From an uncultured Alphaproteobacteria bacterium (GTDB lineage: Bacteria > Pseudomonadota > Alphaproteobacteria > Puniceispirillales > UBA1172), in the NCBI GenBank assembly GCA_937952245.1, contig CALFYS010000067.1, forward strand, positions 1 to 5,513: 5,513 bases of DNA, written 5' to 3'. The position numbers and the translations under genes were made by a program. The notes under the pieces were generated by a model. That model worked only from the letters and a program-made list of their open reading frames with translations. It searched no databases and was not told the DNA's origin. Positions 1 through 5,041 of the stretch are shown one piece after another (position 1 is the stretch's first letter; every line of letters starts with the position of its first letter).

Positions 1-410
1 TGCCAAGTCATGCCCTGCCGCCAGCCCGCGAATAACGACAGGATAAACCCCGGGGTGCAAAACCCACATTGACTGCCATGATGGGTGACCATGGCTTCTT
101 GCACCGGATGCAAATCACCTTCCGGTCCGGCGATGCCTTCGACGGTGGTGACAGAAAGCCCATCTATCATCGGCAAAAACAAGATACAGGCATTGGCGGC
201 TTGATGGGTGATTTGGCCGTTTTCATCACGCCGTGCCACCACAACAGAACACGCCCCGCAATCGCCTTCGGCACAGCCTTCTTTACTGCCGGTCATGCCT
301 TTGTCTTGCCGCAACCAGTTGAGCAAGGTGAGGTCAGCACGATCAGGTGAAACCGTGGTTTCAATTCCATTAAGAAGGAATGTTACAGGTCTTTCGGGCA
401 ATGCGGTCAT
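1..410 (-). CDS. xdhA: Xanthine dehydrogenase small subunit XdhA, N-terminal part (gene runs off the left edge)
   Basis: This is the iron-sulfur/FAD subunit of the molybdenum xanthine dehydrogenase, which oxidises hypoxanthine and xanthine to urate. Reading the minus strand from an ATG at 410 gives 136 complete residues, open to the window edge. An N-terminal plant-type ferredoxin domain carries Cys46, Cys51 and Cys54 (GCAEGDCGAC context) and Cys75, the ligands of the first [2Fe-2S] cluster. The second, alpha-helical [2Fe-2S] domain starts with Q114-C-G-F-C-T-P-G-F (Cys115, Cys118); its other two cysteines and the FAD domain would lie beyond position 1. The start is supported by AGGA at 417-420, 6 nt upstream. 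It lies 26 bp downstream of the puuD stop, so it is probably the third gene of the urate operon. Other members of this superfamily (CO dehydrogenase small subunit, aldehyde oxidases) share the motifs, but the product of this enzyme is the substrate of the two upstream genes, which favours xanthine dehydrogenase. Confidence 0.93.
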   Translation of the reverse strand, partial: MTALPERPVTFLLNGIETTVSPDRADLTLLNWLRQDKGMTGSKEGCAEGDCGACSVVVARRDENGQITHQAANACILFLPMIDGLSVTTVEGIAGPEGDLHPVQEAMVTHHGSQCGFCTPGFILSLFAGWRQGMTW

Positions 411-416
411 AAACTG

Positions 417-420
417 TCCT
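417..420 (-). promoter_or_regulatory. Ribosome binding site of xdhA
   Basis: The minus strand reads AGGACAGTTT before the ATG at 410, so AGGA sits 6 nt from the start codon. It lies inside the 26-bp puuD-xdhA gap and fixes the xdhA start. Confidence 0.7.
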
Positions 421-436
421 GACGTTAAGATAACAA

Positions 437-1711
437 TTAATGGGTGCTTTCAAGATACCAGCGCAATAACGTGACGCGTTCTTCGTCTTCCATGTAACTG
501 ACATTTGCCGGTGGCATGGCATGGGATAGTGCCGATTGGGTGATGATCCCCTTGGCGTTAAGGGCAATATCATGGGCGGTTTCCAAGCGTACGGCTTTCG
601 GTGCCCAAAGAATATCCCTTACCCCTGCGGATTCATAAAGCGGGTCTTCGGCATGGCACATGGAACACCGCCCCAAAACAATATCCTGCACGGTTTCAAA
701 ATCAGGATGCGCCGTCAGCTGGCTGACCCTTTCATGCTGGATTTGTGTATTTTCCACCTCGGCTTGGTCATCATCACTCTTGTTGAACAATGGCATAAAC
801 GACAAGACCATGATCACCAGAAAGATCACCACAGTTGCCGCCCATGTCCAGCGCGGGTTGCCGCCACGGGCATGAACAGTATTGAAATAATGACGGATGG
901 TCACGCCCATCAGAAAAACCAGCGCCGCGATCACCCATGAATATTCCGTGGCAAAGGCCAAGGGATAATGGTTTGACAGCATCAGAAAAATCACCGGCAA
1001 GGTCAGGTAGTTGTTATGGGTGGAGCGTTGCTTGGCGATCTTGCCGTATTTCGCATCCGGGGTGCGGCCTGCTTTCAGGTCGGCCACGACAATCCGTTGG
1101 TTGGGAATGATGATCATCAGCACATTGGCGGACATAATCGTGGCGGTGATCGCCCCCAAATGCAGGAAGGCGGCACGGCCGGTGAAAATCTGATCAAACC
1201 CGTAGGACAGCAACACGATCAACCCATAGAGAACAATCATCAAACCAGTGCTGTTTTCGCCTAATTTTGATTGGCAGAGCTGATTATACCCCAGCCAACC
1301 AAGGACAATTGACCCCAAGGATAAGCCAATGGCCATTATCGGGGTCAGGTCGGTTTTTTCAGCATCAACCAGATAAAGATCAGCCCCCAGATAATAAACC
1401 AACACCAAAAGCGCAAAGCCAGACATCCACGTGGCGTAGGATTCCCATTTAAACCACGTTAAATGTTCGGGCAGGGCTTTCGGTGCCACCAGATATTTCT
1501 GGATATGATAAAACCCGCCGCCATGGACTTGCCATTCTTCGCCGTGAACGCCTTCGGGCAATTTCCGGTCACGCCAAAGCCCCAGATCAAGGGCGATGAA
1601 ATAAAACGAGGAGCCGATCCAAGCGATTGCTGTGATGACATGAAGCCAGCGGACAGCAAATTCAGCCCAATCAAGGGCAAAGATCATCACAAGATTAAAG
1701 GTTAATTCCAT
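437..1711 (-). CDS. puuD: Membrane-bound urate oxidase (urate hydroxylase) PuuD with C-terminal cytochrome c domain
   Basis: PuuD oxidises urate to 5-hydroxyisourate in the cytoplasmic membrane. Unlike soluble cofactor-free or FAD-type uricases, it is thought to send electrons to the respiratory chain through its own haem. The 424-residue protein, full length for the family, has about eight hydrophobic segments (near residues 19-41, 93-110, 125-146, 156-173, 181-203, 236-250, 257-272 and 289-309). Histidines at 24, 63, 69, 184, 232, 248, 274 and 280 lie in or near these, some of them likely metal or haem ligands. After residue 310 comes a charged linker and a cytochrome c domain with the haem-attachment motif C349-S-M-C-H353 and a candidate axial Met399 in HAMPP. 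The ATG at 1711 follows AGAGG at 1718-1722, which overlaps the uraH stop. The gene lies between uraH and xdhA, its pathway neighbours. The membrane half resembles the DUF989 family, and the fusion to the c-type haem domain makes the call firm. Confidence 0.95.
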   Translation of the reverse strand: MELTFNLVMIFALDWAEFAVRWLHVITAIAWIGSSFYFIALDLGLWRDRKLPEGVHGEEWQVHGGGFYHIQKYLVAPKALPEHLTWFKWESYATWMSGFALLVLVYYLGADLYLVDAEKTDLTPIMAIGLSLGSIVLGWLGYNQLCQSKLGENSTGLMIVLYGLIVLLSYGFDQIFTGRAAFLHLGAITATIMSANVLMIIIPNQRIVVADLKAGRTPDAKYGKIAKQRSTHNNYLTLPVIFLMLSNHYPLAFATEYSWVIAALVFLMGVTIRHYFNTVHARGGNPRWTWAATVVIFLVIMVLSFMPLFNKSDDDQAEVENTQIQHERVSQLTAHPDFETVQDIVLGRCSMCHAEDPLYESAGVRDILWAPKAVRLETAHDIALNAKGIITQSALSHAMPPANVSYMEDEERVTLLRWYLESTH

Positions 1712-1717
1712 GGCTGG

Positions 1718-1723
1718 CCTCTA
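1718..1723 (-). promoter_or_regulatory. Ribosome binding site of puuD overlapping the uraH stop codon
   Basis: On the minus strand TAGAGG combines the uraH TAG stop (1721-1723) with the AGAGG ribosome binding site, 6 nt before the puuD ATG at 1711. This arrangement favours translational coupling: a ribosome finishing UraH is already placed to start PuuD. Confidence 0.6.
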
Positions 1724-2077
1724 ACTGCCGCGATAGGTCGAATAGCCAAACGGCGACAAGAGCAACGGGATATGATAATGGGCATCGCCATCTTGGCTGT
1801 GAAACGGCACGGGGATGGTTTCAAAAAAAGGCGCGCCTTGTTCGGGAAAATGCTGACGAAGATAATCGCCGACATGAAATTCCAAGAGATACGCCCCCGC
1901 GGGGAATTGCCCTTTTGGCAGGATCGGGCTATCGGTGCGGCCATCATCATTGGTGGTCATCTCAGCGCGCTCAACCGGGGCGCCATCAACAATCTGATAA
2001 GCGGTGATGCGGATACCCGCGCCGGGGATGCCTTTTGCTGTGTTCAGCACATGCGTCGTCAAATACCCTTCAGGCAT
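1721..2077 (-). CDS. uraH: 5-hydroxyisourate hydrolase (transthyretin-like)
   Basis: This cytoplasmic enzyme hydrolyses 5-hydroxyisourate, the product of PuuD, to OHCU, which uraD-type decarboxylases then turn into allantoin. The 118-residue protein is the usual full length. All hallmarks of the family are present: the N-terminal L6-T-T-H-V-L-N-T-A motif with His9, Arg47 in D-D-G-R, H100-Y-H-I-P-L-L-L-S-P with His102, and the C-terminal Y115-R-G-S tetrapeptide that separates HIU hydrolases from transthyretins. His9, Arg47, His102 and Ser118 match the known catalytic set. The frame stays open upstream to an ATG at 2134, but the added residues (His/Arg-rich, unlike the family) and a strong AAGGAAAGGG ribosome binding site before 2077 favour the shorter form. 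It is the first of the three urate genes and ends 9 bp before puuD. There is no N-terminal signal peptide, so unlike some enterobacterial homologues it should not be periplasmic. Confidence 0.96.
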   Translation of the reverse strand: MPEGYLTTHVLNTAKGIPGAGIRITAYQIVDGAPVERAEMTTNDDGRTDSPILPKGQFPAGAYLLEFHVGDYLRQHFPEQGAPFFETIPVPFHSQDGDAHYHIPLLLSPFGYSTYRGS

Positions 2078-2083
2078 ATTGAA

Positions 2084-2093
2084 CCCTTTCCTT
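2084..2093 (-). promoter_or_regulatory. Ribosome binding site that decides the uraH start
   Basis: The minus strand reads AAGGAAAGGG, ending 6 nt before the ATG at 2077. Two overlapping purine-rich cores (AAGGA and AAGGG) make this the clearest ribosome binding site in the window and rule in favour of the 118-residue UraH over a 137-residue form. Confidence 0.7.
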
Positions 2094-2108
2094 CGGTGGT
2101 GGTGTCGA

Positions 2109-2133
2109 TGTTTGAATTGATCATGCCCAAACA
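2109..2133. repeat. Inverted repeat TGTTTG-N13-CAAACA upstream of uraH, possible operator
   Basis: Perfect 6-bp arms at 2109-2114 and 2128-2133 lie 31 bp upstream of the uraH start codon, in the 95-bp gap after the SDR gene. A TGATCA palindrome (2118-2123) lies almost at the centre. The spacing suits a dimeric helix-turn-helix repressor, but six-base arms with 13 bases between can arise by chance. No clear -35/-10 pair was found on this strand; the best (TAAACA-N17-TATGGT) is weak. The rest of the 2078-2172 gap shows nothing else and no terminator. Confidence 0.3.
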
Positions 2134-2172
2134 ACCATACAGGGGCAATAAACCTATGTTTAGAACGCCATA

Positions 2173-2874
2173 TTACACGGCTTGCGTCAAGCCCCCATCA
2201 ACACGCAAGTTTTGTCCCGTGATGTAACTGGATTCATCGCTGATCAGAAACCGCACCACATGGGATAATTCTTCAACCTTGGCATAGCGTCCTGCGGGGA
2301 TGCGCGCCACGCGATCAGGCTTTTCGGGCAGGCTGTCAATAAAGCCGGGCAAGACATTATTCATGCGGATGCCCGCGCTGGCATATTTGGTGCTAAACAA
2401 TTTGGCGTAACTGCCAAGCCCGGCACGGAAGACAGCCGAAGTCGGGAAATCAGGATCAGGTTCATAGGTGGCAAAAGTCGAAATATTGACGATTGAGCCA
2501 TGTTGTTGCTGTTCCATAATCGGCAAAACAAGGCGGGTGGAACGGATGACATTCATCAAATAATAATCCATGCCGAGATGCCAATCCTCATCGCTGATGG
2601 CCATAATATCGCCTTTTGGGCCATGGCCAGCGCCATTGACCACGCCATCAATACGGCCAAATTCGTTCATGGCAAGTTTAACGAAAGCGTCTAAATCATC
2701 AGGGTTGAGGTTAGAGCCCGTGAAGCCGATCCCCCCTAATTCTTTGCCCAACGCTTCACCCTTACCGGACGATGACATCACTGCGACCGTATAACCATCT
2801 TCGGCCAGCGCGCGCGCCGCATCAGCGCCAATGCCGCTGCCGCCACCAATGATCAATGCTGTTTTATCGGCCAT
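2173..2874 (-). CDS. Short-chain dehydrogenase/reductase (SDR) family protein with replaced catalytic residues
   Basis: A 233-residue Rossmann-fold protein of classical SDR length. The dinucleotide-binding motif is intact (G10-G-G-S-G-I-G16), as are the N80-G-A-G turn, the helix-F Asn108, the N130-I-S-T strand, the R170-M-N-N-V-L-P-G177 segment and the C-terminal G220-Q-N-L-R-V-D-G-G signature. The active site is odd. Counting from the N-I-S-x strand with the usual 13- and 4-residue spacings, catalytic Ser, Tyr and Lys fall on Thr133, Ser146 and Arg150 (F143-P-T-S-A-V-F-R-A-G-L). It may be a divergent oxidoreductase, an epimerase-like or binding protein, or a non-catalytic homologue; the substrate is unknown. 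I place the start at 2874, with GGGGG just upstream; an in-frame ATG at 2886 adds four residues but lacks a ribosome binding site. It is collinear with uraH, 95 bp ahead of it with no visible terminator, so co-transcription is possible. Confidence 0.9.
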   Translation of the reverse strand: MADKTALIIGGGSGIGADAARALAEDGYTVAVMSSSGKGEALGKELGGIGFTGSNLNPDDLDAFVKLAMNEFGRIDGVVNGAGHGPKGDIMAISDEDWHLGMDYYLMNVIRSTRLVLPIMEQQQHGSIVNISTFATYEPDPDFPTSAVFRAGLGSYAKLFSTKYASAGIRMNNVLPGFIDSLPEKPDRVARIPAGRYAKVEELSHVVRFLISDESSYITGQNLRVDGGLTQAV

Positions 2875-2878
2875 ATTT

Positions 2879-2884
2879 TCCCCC
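2879..2884 (-). promoter_or_regulatory. Ribosome binding site that decides the SDR start
   Basis: The minus strand reads GGGGGA ending 4 nt before the ATG at 2874. The alternative ATG at 2886 is preceded only by AT-rich sequence (TTAGTGTTTTATTA) with no purine-rich core, so the shorter product is preferred. Confidence 0.5.
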
Positions 2885-2900
2885 ATTAATAAAACACTAA

Positions 2901-2917
2901 ATTTTACCCCATAAAAT
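2901..2917. repeat. Perfect inverted repeat ATTTTA-CCCCA-TAAAAT
   Basis: Two perfect 6-bp arms (2901-2906 and 2912-2917) flank five bases. The left arm read on the minus strand is the candidate -10 box of the SDR gene, so a protein bound here would cover that promoter. AT-only arms are prone to chance occurrence. Confidence 0.4.
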
Positions 2918-2921
2918 CAGC

Positions 2922-2989
2922 ATGGGCTATGAATTTATTTGATGTTCTGGGAGGGTTGGATAAAGTGAATTTGAAAATATTCAGCCCAT
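2922..2989. repeat. Long-spaced imperfect inverted repeat with ATGGGCT / AGCCCAT ends
   Basis: ATGGGCT at 2922-2928 is matched by its exact reverse complement AGCCCAT at 2983-2989. If two extra bases (AT) are allowed in the left arm, the match continues inward: GAATTTATTTGA on the left against GAATATTTTCAA read from the right, 9 of 12 bases equal. Each arm is thus about 20 bases, with some 25 bases between. It could be a pair of sites for one regulator of both divergent genes, or a cruciform or hairpin in the DUF1185 leader. Confidence 0.4.
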
Positions 2990-3004
2990 CAATCCAAACA
3001 TGAT

Positions 3005-3008
3005 AGGA
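3005..3008 (+). promoter_or_regulatory. Ribosome binding site that decides the DUF1185 start
   Basis: AGGA lies 6 nt before the ATG at 3015. The in-frame ATG at 3000 has no purine-rich core upstream, so the start at 3015 is chosen. Confidence 0.6.
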
Positions 3009-3014
3009 TCCATA

Positions 3015-3611
3015 ATGTCATTAGAATTGCGCCGTACCGTTTTATTCACCCAAACCACCTATGAAGAAGGCGGCAAAACAGTCGATACGCCAACGTTATT
3101 GGTGGCGGCCATGGGGATTATCAAAAACCCTTGGCATGGGCGGGGCTGGGTTGAAGATTTAAGCCCTGAAGTCCGCGCGATTGGCCCTGAATTGGGCAAA
3201 ATCCTGACGAAAATGGTATTGGATGTTACTGGCGACGCTATCGAAGGATATGGCAAAGCTTCCATCGTTGGCATGGGCGGGGAATTGGAACACGCGCAAG
3301 CCATCACCCATTCGCTTTGGTTCGGCAATCAATTCCGTGATGCGGTCAAAGCCAAATCGTATTTGTCTTTTTCCAATTTGCGGGGCAGCGCCAATTGCCC
3401 CATTGTCATCCCACTGATGGATAAAGATGACGCGGGGCGCCGCTCGCATTACCAGACCATCCATACCTCCATAGCGGATGCGCCGTCCGATGATGAATTG
3501 GTGGTGGCGCTTGGCGGTTCAGTGGGCGGCCATCCTTTGCACCGGATTGGTGATCGTTATCAAGATATTGCTGAAATGGGCGGCGATATTGATAATCCGG
3601 CGGGGGTTTAA
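3015..3611 (+). CDS. DUF1185 / 'amino acid synthesis' (AA_synth) family protein
   Basis: The 198-residue product matches the small DUF1185 family (Pfam AA_synth) in length and in conserved segments: an N-terminal strand R6-R-T-V-L-F, the K37-N-P-W-H-G-R region, G86-M-G-G-E-L-E-H-A with Glu90 and His93 followed by H99, and the C-terminal G167-G-S-V-G-G-H-P-L-H-R-I-G-D180 segment. No signal peptide or membrane segment is seen, so it should be cytoplasmic. A solved family member is reported to have a variant of the Bacillus chorismate mutase fold, and a role in amino-acid metabolism was suggested from structure and context; no reaction is established. The clustered His/Glu residues look like a possible active site, which is inference. 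It is divergent from the SDR gene and shares its control region. It may act on a nitrogen-containing compound linked to the nearby purine pathway, but nothing in the sequence proves this. Confidence 0.85.
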   Translation: MSLELRRTVLFTQTTYEEGGKTVDTPTLLVAAMGIIKNPWHGRGWVEDLSPEVRAIGPELGKILTKMVLDVTGDAIEGYGKASIVGMGGELEHAQAITHSLWFGNQFRDAVKAKSYLSFSNLRGSANCPIVIPLMDKDDAGRRSHYQTIHTSIADAPSDDELVVALGGSVGGHPLHRIGDRYQDIAEMGGDIDNPAGV

Positions 3612-3698
3612 TCGGCGGCGTTTTCTGATCCATCAGAGATGTTCAATCTTTGAGGCGGAAAATAGACCGCCAATTCGCTTATGCCATTGATTGAACAA

Positions 3699-3727
3699 TT
3701 GCCCTTGATCGGGTTGAAAGGTATAAG
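3699..3727 (+). promoter_or_regulatory. Candidate sigma-70-type promoter for the O-antigen ligase-family gene
   Basis: TTGCCC (3699-3704) and TATAAG (3722-3727) are separated by exactly 17 bp, matching 4 and 5 bases of the classical hexamers. Transcription would start near 3734, leaving a leader of about 20 nt before the ATG at 3754. This is the best promoter-like pair in the window and supports separate expression from the DUF1185 gene. Confidence 0.4.
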
Positions 3728-3753
3728 ACCAAAACGTTTATTTCGAATTGATC

Positions 3754-5025
3754 ATGACCACTATGCCCAACCATTATGCCAGCCTTTCAGCGGCGGCTCA
3801 TCATTTCATCAAAGATGCCCGCGCGGCCTTATCAGGCTATTCGTTATGGGGACGCGTTGGGCGTGTGTTCTGGCTGTTGGGGCCGTTTATTTTACTGATT
3901 GAACGAAGCCCCGCTGATTTATGGTTAACATTATTGGCGGTCAGCTTTTTGGTGCGGTCATGTGTGCGTCGTGACTTTTCATGGAGCAAGCCGTTTTGGG
4001 TGCGGGCTGTTTTTGCTTTTTGGGCGGTTACGCTTGTCTCTGCCCTTGTTTCAAGCGATCCGCTTTATGCTTTGGGCGAGGCGTTTATCTGGATACGCTT
4101 CCCGCTTTTTGCCATGGCGACTGTTTTTTGGCTGGGGCAAGATAAGCGGCTTTTATACGCGATGTTTATTTCAACAGGGCTGGGGATGCTGGCCATGTGT
4201 GGAATTCTAGTGGCGGAGCTGATGATTATCGGTCAGGTAGGGGGTCGATTAAGCTGGCCTTACGGTGACTTAACGCCGGGTAATTATCTGGCGAAAGCAG
4301 GTTTGCCGGCGTTTTCGGTTATGGTCGCTTTGGCGGTTTCCGTCCGCGGGCGGATCGCCGCGTGGATGGGGGCATTAAGCCTCTTTACTCTGGTGATGAG
4401 CATCATGACCGGGGAGCGGATTAACTTTTTGATCCGTGCCTGTGGCGGTATGCTGGCGGGGTTGGTCTGGCGGCCCAACTGGCGTCGGTATGCGGTTCTG
4501 GTTATTGTTGAAGTGATCGCGGTGATCGCCATATCCGCATCATCTCCAAGCACTACACAACGCTATGTTCATACATTTATTGATCAACTGCCCACAGGAC
4601 CGCACAGCCCCTATTATCGGACCATGGCCCCTGGTTTTATTGCTTTTGAAGAAGCCCCGATTTTAGGGATCGGCACAGGGAATTTCCGCAATCTATGCCC
4701 AGAATTAGTCGCGGGTCAATCAGGATTAGAATGCCATCCCCATCCTCATAATTACTACATTCAGATGCTGGCGGAGAATGGCATTATTGGCTTGATCTTT
4801 GGGGTGGTGATGTTGGGATCAATCATCTGGGTTTGCTTTAAAGGCTGGCTGAATAACCGCGATCACGTGTTGGCGGCAACGGCATTTGTCGTGCCGTTAG
4901 GGTTCTTTTGGCCAATCGCATCAAGTGCTGATTTCTTTGGCCAATGGAATAATATTTTCATGTGGAGCGCGGTTGCCCTTGCCCTAGCGGCGGCGCATAT
5001 CAAGCCTGAAAAGCCAGCGGAATAA
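3754..5025 (+). CDS. O-antigen ligase family (WaaL/Wzy_C-type) membrane protein
   Basis: Members join undecaprenyl-linked glycan chains to lipid A-core, or polymerise or transfer related glycans, at the outer face of the inner membrane. The 423-residue protein is of usual family length, with about ten or more hydrophobic segments (for example near 38-68, 81-100, 111-128, 135-160, 184-197, 201-218, 229-239, 247-262, 344-361 and 372-388). A large hydrophilic loop after residue 263 is presumably periplasmic. It carries E300-A-P-I-L-G-I-G-T-G-N and H328-P-H-P-H-N-Y-Y followed by A340-E-N-G, the typical Wzy_C signature with its conserved histidine (His332). T219-G-E-R-I-N holds a likely conserved arginine, Arg222. 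No strong ribosome binding site marks the start: ATG 3754 is chosen, while TTG 3748 or ATG 3763 are possible. No other surface-glycan gene lies in the window, so ligase cannot be told from polymerase or protein glycosyltransferase. Confidence 0.88.
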   Translation: MTTMPNHYASLSAAAHHFIKDARAALSGYSLWGRVGRVFWLLGPFILLIERSPADLWLTLLAVSFLVRSCVRRDFSWSKPFWVRAVFAFWAVTLVSALVSSDPLYALGEAFIWIRFPLFAMATVFWLGQDKRLLYAMFISTGLGMLAMCGILVAELMIIGQVGGRLSWPYGDLTPGNYLAKAGLPAFSVMVALAVSVRGRIAAWMGALSLFTLVMSIMTGERINFLIRACGGMLAGLVWRPNWRRYAVLVIVEVIAVIAISASSPSTTQRYVHTFIDQLPTGPHSPYYRTMAPGFIAFEEAPILGIGTGNFRNLCPELVAGQSGLECHPHPHNYYIQMLAENGIIGLIFGVVMLGSIIWVCFKGWLNNRDHVLAATAFVVPLGFFWPIASSADFFGQWNNIFMWSAVALALAAAHIKPEKPAE

Positions 5026-5041
5026 TCAACACGCCGTTGGT

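Larger units (their letters stand above)
2875..3014. promoter_or_regulatory. Divergent control region between the SDR and DUF1185 genes
   Basis: This 140-bp AT-rich region must hold the start signals for the plus-strand gene and very likely for the minus-strand SDR gene. On the minus strand TAAAAT (plus 2901-2906) is a fair -10 box about 26 nt ahead of the SDR start, but its -35 (TAGCCC at 17 bp) is poor. On the plus strand TTGGAT (2956-2961) and TATTCA (2978-2983) are 16 bp apart, a weak pair ahead of the DUF1185 gene. Two inverted repeats, listed separately, lie among these boxes, which suggests regulator binding. Individual box assignments are tentative. Confidence 0.5.

Noticed and set aside
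69..350. Plus-strand open frames across the xdhA and puuD regions (for example 69-350, 536-940 and 1016-1264)
   Set aside because: They lie opposite well-supported minus-strand genes, have no recognisable domains and no good ribosome binding sites.
2078..2134. N-terminal extension of UraH from the ATG at 2134
   Set aside because: The 19 extra residues are His/Arg/Lys-rich and unlike the family. The strong ribosome binding site at 2084-2093 lies inside the extension, directly before the internal ATG.
1772..2227. Plus-strand 151-codon frame opposite uraH
   Set aside because: It is a shadow of the conserved uraH frame, shows no family features and runs through the uraH control region into the SDR gene.
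3625..3636. CTGATCCATCAG inverted repeat just after the DUF1185 stop
   Set aside because: The arms are short, leaving at most a 4-bp stem with a usable loop, and there is no U-tract. Too weak to call a terminator or an operator.
3654..3671. GGCGG-N8-CCGCC hairpin after the DUF1185 gene, considered as a terminator
   Set aside because: The 5-bp stem has an 8-nt loop and no T-run follows on either strand, so an intrinsic terminator is not supported.
2114..3756. Identical 12-mer GAATTGATCATG at 2114-2125 and 3745-3756, both near gene starts
   Set aside because: A shared 12-mer is expected about once or twice by chance in a window this size, and the two copies have opposite orientation relative to the adjacent genes.
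5027..5039. CAAC-ACGCC-GTTG in the 16-bp gap between the convergent genes, considered as a bidirectional terminator
   Set aside because: A 4-bp stem followed by mixed TTTAATT is too weak to terminate transcription reliably.
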